Assembly: GCA_007120815.1 (NCBI GenBank)
Contig: SKMY01000044.1
Location: forward strand, 1-5,927
Source of the DNA: Syntrophomonadaceae bacterium
Lineage (GTDB): Bacteria; Bacillota_D; Dethiobacteria; DTU022; UBA8154
DNA length: 5,927 bases
Reading direction: 5' to 3'
Position 1 is the first letter of the stretch. Every line of letters starts with the position of its first letter. The position numbers and the translations under genes are program-made. Below, in pieces: positions 1 to 5,927 of the stretch. Below the pieces are notes generated by a model, which saw only the letters and a list, made by a program, of their open reading frames with translations, did no database searches and was not told the DNA's origin.

Positions 1-23
1 TACTCCCCGTGTTTTGGGGAGTA
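1..23 (-). terminator. Hairpin after the kinase gene, probable intrinsic terminator (possibly bidirectional)
   Basis: Positions 1-8 (TACTCCCC) and 16-23 (GGGGAGTA) are perfect reverse complements around a 7-base loop, giving an 8-bp stem with a four-GC core. On the minus strand it starts four bases after the TAA stop of the hybrid kinase, the usual place for a Rho-independent terminator. The U-tract that should follow on that strand lies outside the window, so it cannot be confirmed. On the plus strand the stem is followed by five T's (25-29), so it may also end a convergent transcript coming from the left. The stem could extend beyond position 1. Confidence 0.7.
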
Positions 24-27
24 ATTT

Positions 28-2196
28 TTACATAACCTCGCTGACGGCCCTGGACAGGGTCTCGATGGTAAAGGGCTTCTTAACCGCTCCCTTGAACCCG
101 TAATCCTCATAATTGGACATGACGGGGTCGTTGGAGTACCCGCTGGCCACAATGGCCTTTACTTTCGGGTCTATTTTCATCAGTTCCTCCAGGGTTTCCC
201 TGCCGCCCATGCCGCTGGCGATGGTCAAGTCCAGGATCACCAGGTCAAAAGGCTCACCTTTTGCCCGCCTGCTCCCGTAATGCTCAAGGGCTTCTTTACC
301 ATCCCGGGCCAGAGTCACCTGGTATCCCAAAATTGACAAGCTCTCGCCTGTGACGGTCAACAGATCTTCTTCATCGTCCATGAGCAGTATATCGCCCGAA
401 CCTTGGAGACGCCTATCCCCTAAAACCGCGGTCTTTTGGGCCAGGGCGGGAAGGTAGATGATCACGCTTGTCCCCACGTTGAATGTGGAGTCCAGGCTTA
501 AGTGGCCGCCGTGTTTTTTAATGATGGAATACGCGGTGGGCAGGCCCAAACCCCGCGCTTTATCTTTCGTAGAAAAAAAAGGGGTGAAGATTTTGGACAT
601 ATGCTTTTCAGGGATTCCGGTGCCTTCATCCTTGATCATTATTTTCACGTAAAGCCCTTCCTTTAAGTCCAGGATGGAATTCCAGCCCTCTGCTTCGAGG
701 TTCACTTTTTCAGCCCAAATTTTAAGCACGCCCCCCTGGGGCATGGCCTCCACCGCATTGAGGGTGATGTTATTCAACGCCTGCCCCAGCTGCCCCTTGT
801 CTGCCTCAACCGCATCCAGGTCTTCTGCCATAAAAAACTCCGGGCGTACCTTGGAACCCGTCAGGTTCGTCTTGATCTGGTTGACTAAAAACGATCCAAC
901 AGCCAGCGTTTCTTTAACCGGTGCACCCCCTTTGGCGAAGGTCAGCAGCTGGTTGGACAGGTCTTTGGCCCGTAGGGTGGCCCTTTCCATGTTGTCCAGT
1001 TTCTCCAGCACCTTCAAGGTGTCGTCCTTGAACATCTTGACCAGGGAAATGTTCCCCAAAAGCACAGCCAGGTAATTGTTAAAATCATGGGCGATGCCGC
1101 CGGCAAGGATGCCGATGGATTCAAGCTTGTCCGCTTTAATGATTTCTTCTTCCATTTTTTTACGTTCGGTCAGATCACGACTTATGCCCGTGATGCCAGT
1201 TGCCTGATCACGTTCATCGAATACCGGCATCAGCAAGGTCCAGTATGATCGGGCCGTGCCGTCGTCCGTGATGGGAGATGAAGTCTCTAGTTCCACCGTC
1301 TTGCCTGTTAAAACGGTTTTAAACATCCCCTCAAATTTATGCGCCAGGCCCCCCGAAAATCCCAGATCGCGATATGTTTTGCCAATCAGTTCGCCGGCCT
1401 CAGCGCCGATAATACGGCACAAGCTCTGGTTTACATAGGTGAAACGCAGTTCCTGATCCAGGCTGTAAATCAGGTCCGGGGTATTCTCCACCAGCAGGCG
1501 GTACTTTTCGTTGGCCTGGGCCAGCTCGGCTGTGCGCTGTGCCAGTTCATCGTGTGCCTTTTGCAGAACCTCTTCGGCTCGCTTTTGTTCCGTCACATCC
1601 ATGATCACGGCCCGGCATACAGGCAGCCCTTTTTCATCCTCGGCCCCCAAGGTCATCTCCAGCAGCGCCCAAAACCAGGAGGCGCCGCCATTTTTCAACA
1701 TCCTGAGTTCACAGGTTTCCTGCCGGCGCGTCTTGAATAGCTCCCATCGAAACCTGTAGTAGGTATCCTGGTCTTCTCTGAATATGAAACGGGTCAGGGG
1801 CTCCCGGAGCAGCTTGTTTTTTTCCACCTCTAGAAGCCGAGAAGCGGTGAAGTTTGCCCTCTGGATCAGCCCATGTTCATCCAGGGTTACATAGCCCACG
1901 GGGGCCATTTCGTACAGATCGAAGTACCGGGCGTGGGAGCTTTCCAGTTCCAACTGCACCCGCCGCAGTTCTTCGTTCTGCATTTCAAGCTCTATTTGAT
2001 GAACCTGAAGCTCATAGAGCAGCCGCCGCATTTCACCGGGCGTTTGTTCCTCTAATTGTCCAGGTATATGGAGGTCTTTTTTCTTCAGCTTTTCTTCAGC
2101 AGACCTGCGCAGGCTTTTATTCTCACTGGTGTCATGGGTATCATCATGGGTATTATTATTATGGGTGTTTTGGGTGTCGGTTCTTTCCTTTTCCAT
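28..2196 (-). CDS. PAS-domain hybrid sensor histidine kinase with C-terminal receiver domain
   Basis: This 722-residue protein is predicted to autophosphorylate on a histidine and pass the phosphate to its own receiver. Visible parts in order: a polar Thr/His/Asn/Asp-rich start (about 6-23); a Glu/Leu-rich coiled coil (about 50-90); PAS 1 (about 90-205, ending MDVTEQK); a short helical linker; PAS 2 (about 230-347, ending SRDLTERKK); a HisKA helix with GGIAHDFNN, phosphoacceptor His370; an ATPase domain with N-box N480, G1 box DEGTGIP (523-529), F-box TPFFSTK and G2 box RGLGLP; and a receiver (about 601-722) with D607/D608, phosphoacceptor D656, S685 and K707. All key residues are present. 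I see no signal peptide, membrane segment or DNA-binding domain, so it is probably cytoplasmic and its phosphate must go to another protein or act through the receiver. It is second in an operon, 42 bases after the CheB-CheR gene. The ATG is supported by GAGGAG nine bases upstream. The upstream signal and final target are unknown. Confidence 0.96.
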   Translation of the reverse strand: MEKERTDTQNTHNNNTHDDTHDTSENKSLRRSAEEKLKKKDLHIPGQLEEQTPGEMRRLLYELQVHQIELEMQNEELRRVQLELESSHARYFDLYEMAPVGYVTLDEHGLIQRANFTASRLLEVEKNKLLREPLTRFIFREDQDTYYRFRWELFKTRRQETCELRMLKNGGASWFWALLEMTLGAEDEKGLPVCRAVIMDVTEQKRAEEVLQKAHDELAQRTAELAQANEKYRLLVENTPDLIYSLDQELRFTYVNQSLCRIIGAEAGELIGKTYRDLGFSGGLAHKFEGMFKTVLTGKTVELETSSPITDDGTARSYWTLLMPVFDERDQATGITGISRDLTERKKMEEEIIKADKLESIGILAGGIAHDFNNYLAVLLGNISLVKMFKDDTLKVLEKLDNMERATLRAKDLSNQLLTFAKGGAPVKETLAVGSFLVNQIKTNLTGSKVRPEFFMAEDLDAVEADKGQLGQALNNITLNAVEAMPQGGVLKIWAEKVNLEAEGWNSILDLKEGLYVKIMIKDEGTGIPEKHMSKIFTPFFSTKDKARGLGLPTAYSIIKKHGGHLSLDSTFNVGTSVIIYLPALAQKTAVLGDRRLQGSGDILLMDDEEDLLTVTGESLSILGYQVTLARDGKEALEHYGSRRAKGEPFDLVILDLTIASGMGGRETLEELMKIDPKVKAIVASGYSNDPVMSNYEDYGFKGAVKKPFTIETLSRAVSEVM
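2128..2181 (-). repeat. Low-complexity Thr/His/Asn/Asp segment at the start of the kinase gene
   Basis: Codons 6-23 of the kinase use almost only ACC/ACG-, AAT/AAC-, CAT/CAC- and GAT/GAC-type codons. They give three TH(D/N) units with His at 12, 17 and 21. In the DNA this is a degenerate ATGGGT/ATT quasi-repeat when read on the plus strand. It is a compositionally biased, probably disordered tail before the coiled coil, not an exact tandem repeat. Length variation here would be harmless to the folded domains if it occurs in multiples of three. Confidence 0.6.
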
Positions 2197-2205
2197 ACGT
2201 TTTCA

Positions 2206-2211
2206 CTCCTC
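2206..2211 (-). promoter_or_regulatory. Ribosome binding site of the hybrid kinase gene
   Basis: The minus strand reads GAGGAG nine bases before the ATG at 2196. Its last G directly abuts an in-frame TGA (GAGGAGTGA). The site fixes the start of the kinase. It also shows that the kinase is translated independently, not only by readthrough from the upstream gene. Confidence 0.8.
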
Positions 2212-2238
2212 GAATTTCTTACAATAAACCTGGGGCTT

Positions 2239-5200
2239 TCAGCTTTTTCGCCGCTCCGTGGTAGCAACGGCATAGGGTTTACCCTGCTCATCCACCAGCA
2301 CGGAAGCGGTTATCCACACTTCCACGATGCTGCCTTTTTGGGTCAGCCGCCGCCCTTGGAAAGGTTCCAGCTTCTCACCCCAGGCCAGCCTATTCAGCAT
2401 CCTCAATACATCCTCTCGTCCTTCTTCCGGCACACTTTTCGTGATATTCATCCTCAGGGCTTCAACCTCACGCCAGCCGTACAACCGTTCCGCCCCCGGG
2501 TTCCAGGCTAAAATCTTCCCCTCAAAGTCCATCATGATGACCGCATCGCTGGAATCACGAACCACCGCGGACAGTCGGCTTATTTCCTGCATGTGTTTGA
2601 TTTCGGTGATATTGATGAAGTTGATCACAGCGCCCTCGATGACATTATCCGTTGTGCGGTAGGGTAAAATGCGCATCAGGTACCACACACCTTTTTTTGT
2701 GCTGACCTCCAATTCTTTGGGCACCAGGGTGTCCAGCACGCTCTGCACATCCTCTTCCAGGCGGTCGTAGTTCACCAGGTTGGAAGTAATATGGTTTACA
2801 GGGCGCCCCAAATCGCTCTGGAGCAAGTTGATGATCTGGGTAGCCGTGGGCGTAAAGCGTTGAATGCGCAAATGATGGTCCACAAAGATGGTGCCTACCC
2901 CGGTCCCGGCCAGCATGTTGTTCATGTCGTTGTTGACCCGGGACAGCTCTTCGATCTTTTTTTGCAGTTCGGCATTTACCGTGACCAATTCCTCGTTGAC
3001 CGACTGCAGCTCTTCCTTGGAGGTCTCCAGCTCCTCGTTGGTAGACTGGTATTCCTCGTTAGCCGACTGCAGTTCTTCATTGGATGTTTCCAGTTCCTCA
3101 ATGACGATTTGCAGGTACTCTTCCTTGTGCAGCAACTCCCGCTCCAGGAAAACAATGCGCTCGTCTACAACCGTTTCGCCTGCGGCCGCAGCTTCTTCAT
3201 CGGAGTATGGTGAGTCCGTGTCGGTGGAAGCCTCAGGGGCCGCAGGGGCCTCAGAAGCTGCAGGGGCCTCAGAAGCTGCAGGGGCCTCAGAAGCTGCAGG
3301 GATACCGGGCTTTTTCCGCTGTTCAACGTCAGTGAAATCGACTTCTTCGAAGACAACGATGAACAGTTCGCTAAAAGCAGCGGAACTGTTTTTGCCCAGG
3401 GGAGAAACCGTCACGTTGACGGTAGTGGTTGCGCCGTTTCCCTTCACCGCCACTTCACGGCATTGCACCACTTGTTTTTGGGCCACGGCTCTGCGGATGG
3501 CCGAAGTTAATGGAGGCCTTAACCCCTCACGGGCCATTTGGGTGATGTTCAGGCTGACTTCCCCCGGCGCCGGTTCCAGGTATTTTCCGGTACGGCCGTG
3601 AATGAAAAGGATTTCTCCCTGCTTGTTGATGACCGCACAGGCCGGCGCATAGTGCTGCAGCAGCACTCTTTCCACGAGTTCACGAAGGCTTTCCGCCTTA
3701 TTTACGACAGATGGCGTGGTATCGAGGTTCGGCAGAGCGGGAGCGGTTTCTTTGTAAAAAAGAGTATTTTTTTTCCCGGAATAAAAAAATGCCGTTTCCT
3801 TGTTCTGAAAGATCTTCCATTTCCGGTCGAGCACGCCAAATATCTCCGGATCTCCGGCAGATTCCGATGTGCCCAGTAAGAGAAAGCCCTTATCGTTTAA
3901 CCCATAATTAAACAAGTGCAGGACTTTACTCTGCAGATCCCCATCCATATAAATCAGCAGGTTGCGGCAGCTGATCAGGTCCAGCCTGGAAAAGGGCGGG
4001 TCTTTGATGATATTGTGCTCGGCAAAAATCAACATATCGCGGATGTTTTTCTGCACCTGGTAGAAATTGCTGTCCGCAATGCTGGTAAAATAGCGCTTTA
4101 AACGGTTCGGGGACACATCGGAGGCAATGCTGGCCGGGTAAATACCCTGGCGGGCGAAGTTGACGGCCCGACTGTCAATGTCTGTGGCAAATATCTGAAC
4201 CTTGTAGGGTTGTTTTAACGTGTAAAGGTATTCTTGGATCAGGATGGCCAAAGAATAGGGCTCTTCGCCAGTGGAACAGCCGGGCACCCAAACCCGCACG
4301 GTATTTCCCGGAGTTTTTTCGTCAAAAAGTCGGGGAATAACCTTGTCCCGCAGGGACTCAAAAGCTTCCGGGTCACGGAAAAAACTGGTCACACCCACCA
4401 AAAGCTCTCGAAAGAGGGCTTCCGACTCCCGGATATCCTGCTGCAGGTATTGGAGGTACGTGTCCAGGTGTTCAATCTGGTTGACAACCAGACGCCGATC
4501 AATGCGGCGCATAATGGTGCTTTTTTTGTACCTGGAAAAGTCGTGCCCGGTCTTAACATGAAGCAGGTTTAATATCTCATACAGTGATTTGCTGCGTTCT
4601 TTTTTTGAGACCGGAGCGGGCAGGGGCCCTCTTTTTTGCAAAAATTTAACGTAGGCGATCAGCTGTCGGGGCATCTCCATCGGTGACAGCACAAAATCGA
4701 CCATGTTGGTGGCCATCGCCGTAAGGGGCATATTCTTATACTGGGCTGATTCGGGGTCCTGGACCATGGCCATCCCACCTTCCCCTTTAATTGCTTTCAG
4801 GCCCAACGTCCCATCGGTGCCGCTGCCGGAAAGAATGATGCAGATGGCGTGCTCCATTCGGTCCTGGGCAAGGGAGCGGAAAAAAACGTCAACTGGCAGG
4901 CGTAAACCCCGGGGTCGGGTTAGCGCCTCCAGGTATAAGGTGCCCTGCCGGATGACCAGTTCCCTGTTGGACGGCGCAACATAAATACAGCCGGGCCTAA
5001 CAACCATTCCAGCCTCCGCTTCCAGGAGCTGCATACGGGTATGCTTTCTAAGCAGTTCGCACAAGATGCTCTTGTAATCGGGAGAGAGATGCTGCACCAG
5101 CACGAAAGCCATCCTGGCCTCGGGTTCATCGGGAAAATGGCTGAAGAAAGATTCCAGGGCAGCCAGGCCCCCCGCTGAAGAACCGATACCCACGATGGGA

Positions 5201-5352
5201 AAATCGGCTGAGTCCGCGGGGCCGCCTGCTGCGCTGTCTGCTGCGAGGTCGGCTGGGCCTGCCGGACCGCCTGCTGCAGGCCCGTGGGAGGGTGCATCAT
5301 GTTCTTCATTTTTTGGCGTCTTCGGCTCTTTAAAGCCAGATATTTCTGACAT
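2239..5352 (-). CDS. CheB methylesterase - CheR methyltransferase - PAS fusion protein
   Basis: This fusion joins the two opposing chemoreceptor-modifying enzymes: CheB hydrolyses glutamyl methyl esters and CheR makes them from S-adenosylmethionine. Numbering from the ATG at 5352 gives 1037 residues. A Gly/Ala/Pro/Asp-rich leader (about 21-50) precedes the CheB domain (about 51-235), which has GIGSSAGG with S59, QH with H88 and GSGTDG with D180, the expected Ser-His-Asp triad. It lacks the N-terminal receiver of classical CheB. The CheR helical part (about 255-320, TSFFRDPEAF) and SAM-binding domain follow, with PGCSTGEEPYS (357-367), ATDID (389-393) and SCRNLLIYM. Next come a PAS-like region (about 560-680), an Ala/Pro/Ser/Glu repeat linker (about 685-709), an EELxxxN coiled coil (752-807), PAS (about 810-920) and PAS (about 925-1034). 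It ends at ATTERRKS, where many relatives continue (TTERDITERK) into more PAS or kinase modules. An in-frame TTG at 5385 would add 11 residues but has no ribosome binding site. No membrane segments are seen. It is first in the operon with the hybrid kinase. Its substrate is unknown because no receptor gene is visible. Confidence 0.96.
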   Translation of the reverse strand: MSEISGFKEPKTPKNEEHDAPSHGPAAGGPAGPADLAADSAAGGPADSADFPIVGIGSSAGGLAALESFFSHFPDEPEARMAFVLVQHLSPDYKSILCELLRKHTRMQLLEAEAGMVVRPGCIYVAPSNRELVIRQGTLYLEALTRPRGLRLPVDVFFRSLAQDRMEHAICIILSGSGTDGTLGLKAIKGEGGMAMVQDPESAQYKNMPLTAMATNMVDFVLSPMEMPRQLIAYVKFLQKRGPLPAPVSKKERSKSLYEILNLLHVKTGHDFSRYKKSTIMRRIDRRLVVNQIEHLDTYLQYLQQDIRESEALFRELLVGVTSFFRDPEAFESLRDKVIPRLFDEKTPGNTVRVWVPGCSTGEEPYSLAILIQEYLYTLKQPYKVQIFATDIDSRAVNFARQGIYPASIASDVSPNRLKRYFTSIADSNFYQVQKNIRDMLIFAEHNIIKDPPFSRLDLISCRNLLIYMDGDLQSKVLHLFNYGLNDKGFLLLGTSESAGDPEIFGVLDRKWKIFQNKETAFFYSGKKNTLFYKETAPALPNLDTTPSVVNKAESLRELVERVLLQHYAPACAVINKQGEILFIHGRTGKYLEPAPGEVSLNITQMAREGLRPPLTSAIRRAVAQKQVVQCREVAVKGNGATTTVNVTVSPLGKNSSAAFSELFIVVFEEVDFTDVEQRKKPGIPAASEAPAASEAPAASEAPAAPEASTDTDSPYSDEEAAAAGETVVDERIVFLERELLHKEEYLQIVIEELETSNEELQSANEEYQSTNEELETSKEELQSVNEELVTVNAELQKKIEELSRVNNDMNNMLAGTGVGTIFVDHHLRIQRFTPTATQIINLLQSDLGRPVNHITSNLVNYDRLEEDVQSVLDTLVPKELEVSTKKGVWYLMRILPYRTTDNVIEGAVINFINITEIKHMQEISRLSAVVRDSSDAVIMMDFEGKILAWNPGAERLYGWREVEALRMNITKSVPEEGREDVLRMLNRLAWGEKLEPFQGRRLTQKGSIVEVWITASVLVDEQGKPYAVATTERRKS
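2932..3099 (-). repeat. Eight consecutive heptads coding a coiled-coil linker in CheB-CheR-PAS
   Basis: Residues 752-807 are eight uninterrupted seven-residue units of the form EELxxxN, with small variations (EEY, AEL; K or I at the last position), coded by a diverged 21-bp quasi-repeat. Such Glu/Leu/Asn heptads between the CheR part and the following PAS are a hallmark of this fusion family. They are expected to form a parallel coiled coil that transmits signals between domains. It sits directly before the second PAS domain. Confidence 0.9.
3242..3295 (-). repeat. Three perfect 18-bp tandem repeats inside the CheB-CheR-PAS gene
   Basis: The unit GCAGGGGCCTCAGAAGCT (plus strand) occurs three times without mismatch at 3242-3259, 3260-3277 and 3278-3295. 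A 6-base partial copy follows at 3296-3301 and a diverged partial copy lies on the other side (about 3229-3241). It codes a repeated six-residue Ala/Pro/Ser/Glu unit (PAASEA type) in a flexible linker between the first PAS-like region and the coiled coil. Because the unit is a multiple of three, gain or loss of copies changes linker length without breaking the frame. Confidence 0.95.
5222..5277 (-). repeat. Two 11-bp direct repeats in the Gly/Ala/Pro-rich leader of CheB
   Basis: CCGCCTGCTGC (plus strand) occurs at 5222-5232 and again at 5267-5277, 45 bases apart. Both copies are in the same frame and code AAGGPA (residues 26-31 and 41-46 from the ATG). The segment is GC-rich and low in complexity, and forms a likely disordered leader before the CheB fold that starts at about residue 51. 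It looks like a small in-frame duplication. Confidence 0.75.
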
Positions 5353-5363
5353 TTTGATGTGTG

Positions 5364-5368
5364 CCTCC
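5364..5368 (-). promoter_or_regulatory. Ribosome binding site deciding the CheB-CheR start
   Basis: The minus strand reads TTGGAGG, with the GGAGG core 11 bases before the ATG at 5352. The longer open frame from TTG at 5385 would place this motif inside the coding region and has only a C-rich stretch in front of it. The ATG is therefore the better start, although the spacing is slightly long. Confidence 0.75.
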
Positions 5369-5501
5369 AATTTATAACGAAACAAGGGGTGGGGCGCGAA
5401 GACCTGTTAAGGAGAGCTCTAACTCAGGGAACGTCTAATTGTCCTTTTTATATCATAGCGCTTAACACGGGGCCATTGCCTTCGTCTTCCCAATTTTTTC
5501 G

Positions 5502-5566
5502 CTTTAGTCACTCATTACCTTGTTAGTATCTTTCGACAGCACTGTGTAAATCCCCTTTGACTAAAG
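5502..5566. promoter_or_regulatory. Perfect 9-bp inverted repeat, candidate pair of regulator sites
   Basis: CTTTAGTCA at 5502-5510 is the exact reverse complement of TGACTAAAG at 5558-5566, with 47 bases between the arms. Read outward, each divergent gene has one TGACTAAAG copy in its own upstream sequence and orientation. The centres are 56 bases apart. This could be a pair of operator half-sites shared by both promoters. The 47-base separation makes a simple terminator hairpin unlikely. No known regulator is assigned. Confidence 0.4.
5532..5538 (-). promoter_or_regulatory. Possible Spo0A box (0A box)
   Basis: The minus strand reads TGTCGAA followed by AG, matching the core of the Spo0A binding site of spore-forming Firmicutes (TGTCGAA). 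It lies at the centre of the 5502-5566 inverted repeat. A seven-base match has a few-percent chance of occurring at random in a region this size. The flanks match the extended consensus (TTTGTCGAAAAA) only partly, and the host is only inferred to be a sporeformer, so this is tentative. Confidence 0.25.
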
Positions 5567-5732
5567 ATGGGTTTTTATGTCGCTTTTGTTCTAATTATGG
5601 GCGATTATTCTTTCCACTTCGCTGCGTCCCTCTCGAGGCCCGCCACGCGCCTAAAATTATCTTCCAGGGTTCGTTAAAGAACTTAATACTTTGTTTACAA
5701 AAGGGGAAAATAAGCGTAACTATTCTTGGCAC

Positions 5733-5738
5733 GGAGGG
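5733..5738 (+). promoter_or_regulatory. Ribosome binding site of the DUF3231-like gene
   Basis: GGAGGG lies eight bases before the GTG at 5747, with an A-rich spacer. This is a near-ideal Shine-Dalgarno and the main reason for choosing the GTG start. Confidence 0.8.
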
Positions 5739-5746
5739 TAAAAAAA

Positions 5747-5927
5747 GTGATTCTTAAGTCTAAACTTAAAACGGAAAAGCTTCAACAGTCTATTGATATT
5801 CGCGAAGCCTTTAATCTTTGGGATTTGTTGAATTCTTCGTATATGGCCCTGGAGCGCCTGCAAATATGGAGAACCATTACCCACGACATAGACCTGAAAA
5901 TGATTATCGACACCGCCATAAAGACGA
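5747..5927 (+). CDS. 5' end of a DUF3231-like protein gene (partial, runs off the window)
   Basis: From the GTG start the frame stays open for 60 codons and one base to the window edge, so the stop is not visible. The visible part starts with a basic Lys-rich stretch, then a predicted all-helical segment with EAFNLWDLL (residues 20-28), a RLQIW motif (37-41) and HDIDLKMII (46-54). The pattern of an xLWxxL helix followed about 20 residues later by a D-x-D-L-K helix resembles the repeated helical unit of DUF3231 proteins. These are found mainly in spore-forming Firmicutes, and their function is not established. There is no signal peptide or membrane segment in this part. The gene is divergent from the signalling operon and may share regulatory DNA with it, but no functional link is shown. 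The coding call is firm because of the strong ribosome binding site; the family is recalled from pattern and less certain. Confidence 0.7.
   Translation, partial: MILKSKLKTEKLQQSIDIREAFNLWDLLNSSYMALERLQIWRTITHDIDLKMIIDTAIKT

Larger units (their letters stand above)
5353..5746. other. Divergent intergenic region between the signalling operon and the DUF3231-like gene
   Basis: This stretch of 394 bases has no credible gene and is richer in A and T than its flanks. It must hold the leader and promoter of both divergent genes. I could not identify a convincing -35/-10 pair on either strand. On the minus strand TATGAT (5452-5457) is a fair -10 about 95 bases before the ATG, but the matching -35 position (GGCAAT) is poor. 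On the plus strand TTGTTA (5520-5525) with TGTAAA (5545-5550) has a 19-base spacer and is weak. An inverted repeat with a Spo0A-box-like heptamer (5502-5566) lies between these. An 8-bp palindrome AGAGCTCT is at 5413-5420. No riboswitch or structured RNA was recognised. Confidence 0.6.

Noticed and set aside
2085..2291. Minus-strand open frame of 68 codons spanning the junction of the two main genes
   Set aside because: It overlaps both genes in another frame and its Ile/Met/Pro-rich middle is a shifted reading of the low-complexity kinase start.
2888..3601. Plus-strand open frame of 237 codons opposite the CheB-CheR-PAS gene
   Set aside because: Its Ser-rich product is the antisense reading of the Glu-rich heptads and the Ala/Glu repeat. 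It has no ribosome binding site of note, and the minus-strand gene has clear domains throughout.
4920..5309. Minus-strand open frame of 129 codons inside the CheB part
   Set aside because: It is a shifted reading of the CheB coding region, where the catalytic motifs are intact in the main frame.
5401..5425. Hairpin around the AGAGCTCT palindrome in the CheB-CheR leader
   Set aside because: The extended stem contains a mismatch and a GU pair, and there is no U-tract or alternative fold to suggest an attenuator.
5694..5722. TTTACA (5694-5699) and TAACTA (5717-5722) as a promoter for the plus-strand gene
   Set aside because: The 17-base spacing is right, but the -10 matches only two of six consensus bases.
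5557..5757. Plus-strand open frame of 66 codons upstream of the DUF3231-like gene
   Set aside because: It starts at a TTG with no ribosome binding site, has no recognisable protein pattern, and overlaps the well-supported GTG start in a different frame.

Overview
The window holds two complete genes on the minus strand that form one short signalling operon, a divergent intergenic region of about 390 bases, and the first 60 codons of a plus-strand gene that runs off the right edge. There are no tRNA or rRNA genes, no CRISPR array and no insertion sequence.

Layout. Positions 1-23 are a perfect hairpin just past the stop codon of the left gene, probably a terminator. Positions 28-2196 (minus) encode a 722-residue soluble hybrid histidine kinase: coiled coil, PAS, PAS, HisKA, ATPase, receiver. 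Forty-two bases upstream is the end of a CheB-CheR-PAS fusion protein (2239-5352, minus, 1037 residues from the preferred ATG). It contains a methylesterase, a methyltransferase, a PAS-like region, an eight-heptad coiled coil and two more PAS domains. Positions 5353-5746 are noncoding. They carry a perfect 9-bp inverted repeat with a Spo0A-box-like heptamer at its centre. From 5747 (plus) a GTG-started gene begins, resembling the DUF3231 family.

How the genes may work together. The first gene of the operon has intact catalytic signatures for both removing and adding glutamyl methyl groups, plus several PAS sensing modules. It ends just after a PAS domain and has no kinase. The second gene begins with a coiled coil and PAS domains and supplies the kinase and a C-terminal receiver, but no DNA-binding output. 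The two ORFs lie in the same reading frame, separated only by two TGA codons and a ribosome binding site. This fits a split version of the longer CheB-CheR-PAS-kinase proteins known elsewhere. No receptor, CheA or CheW is visible, so a role in classical chemotaxis is not shown. A stand-alone cytoplasmic sensory phosphorelay is equally possible.

Organism. The strong GGAGG-type ribosome binding sites, the GTG start, the moderate GC content and the DUF3231-like gene together suggest a spore-forming Firmicute of the Desulfotomaculum/Pelotomaculum kind. The two signalling genes alone would also fit a deltaproteobacterium. This is inference from family distribution, not a direct match.
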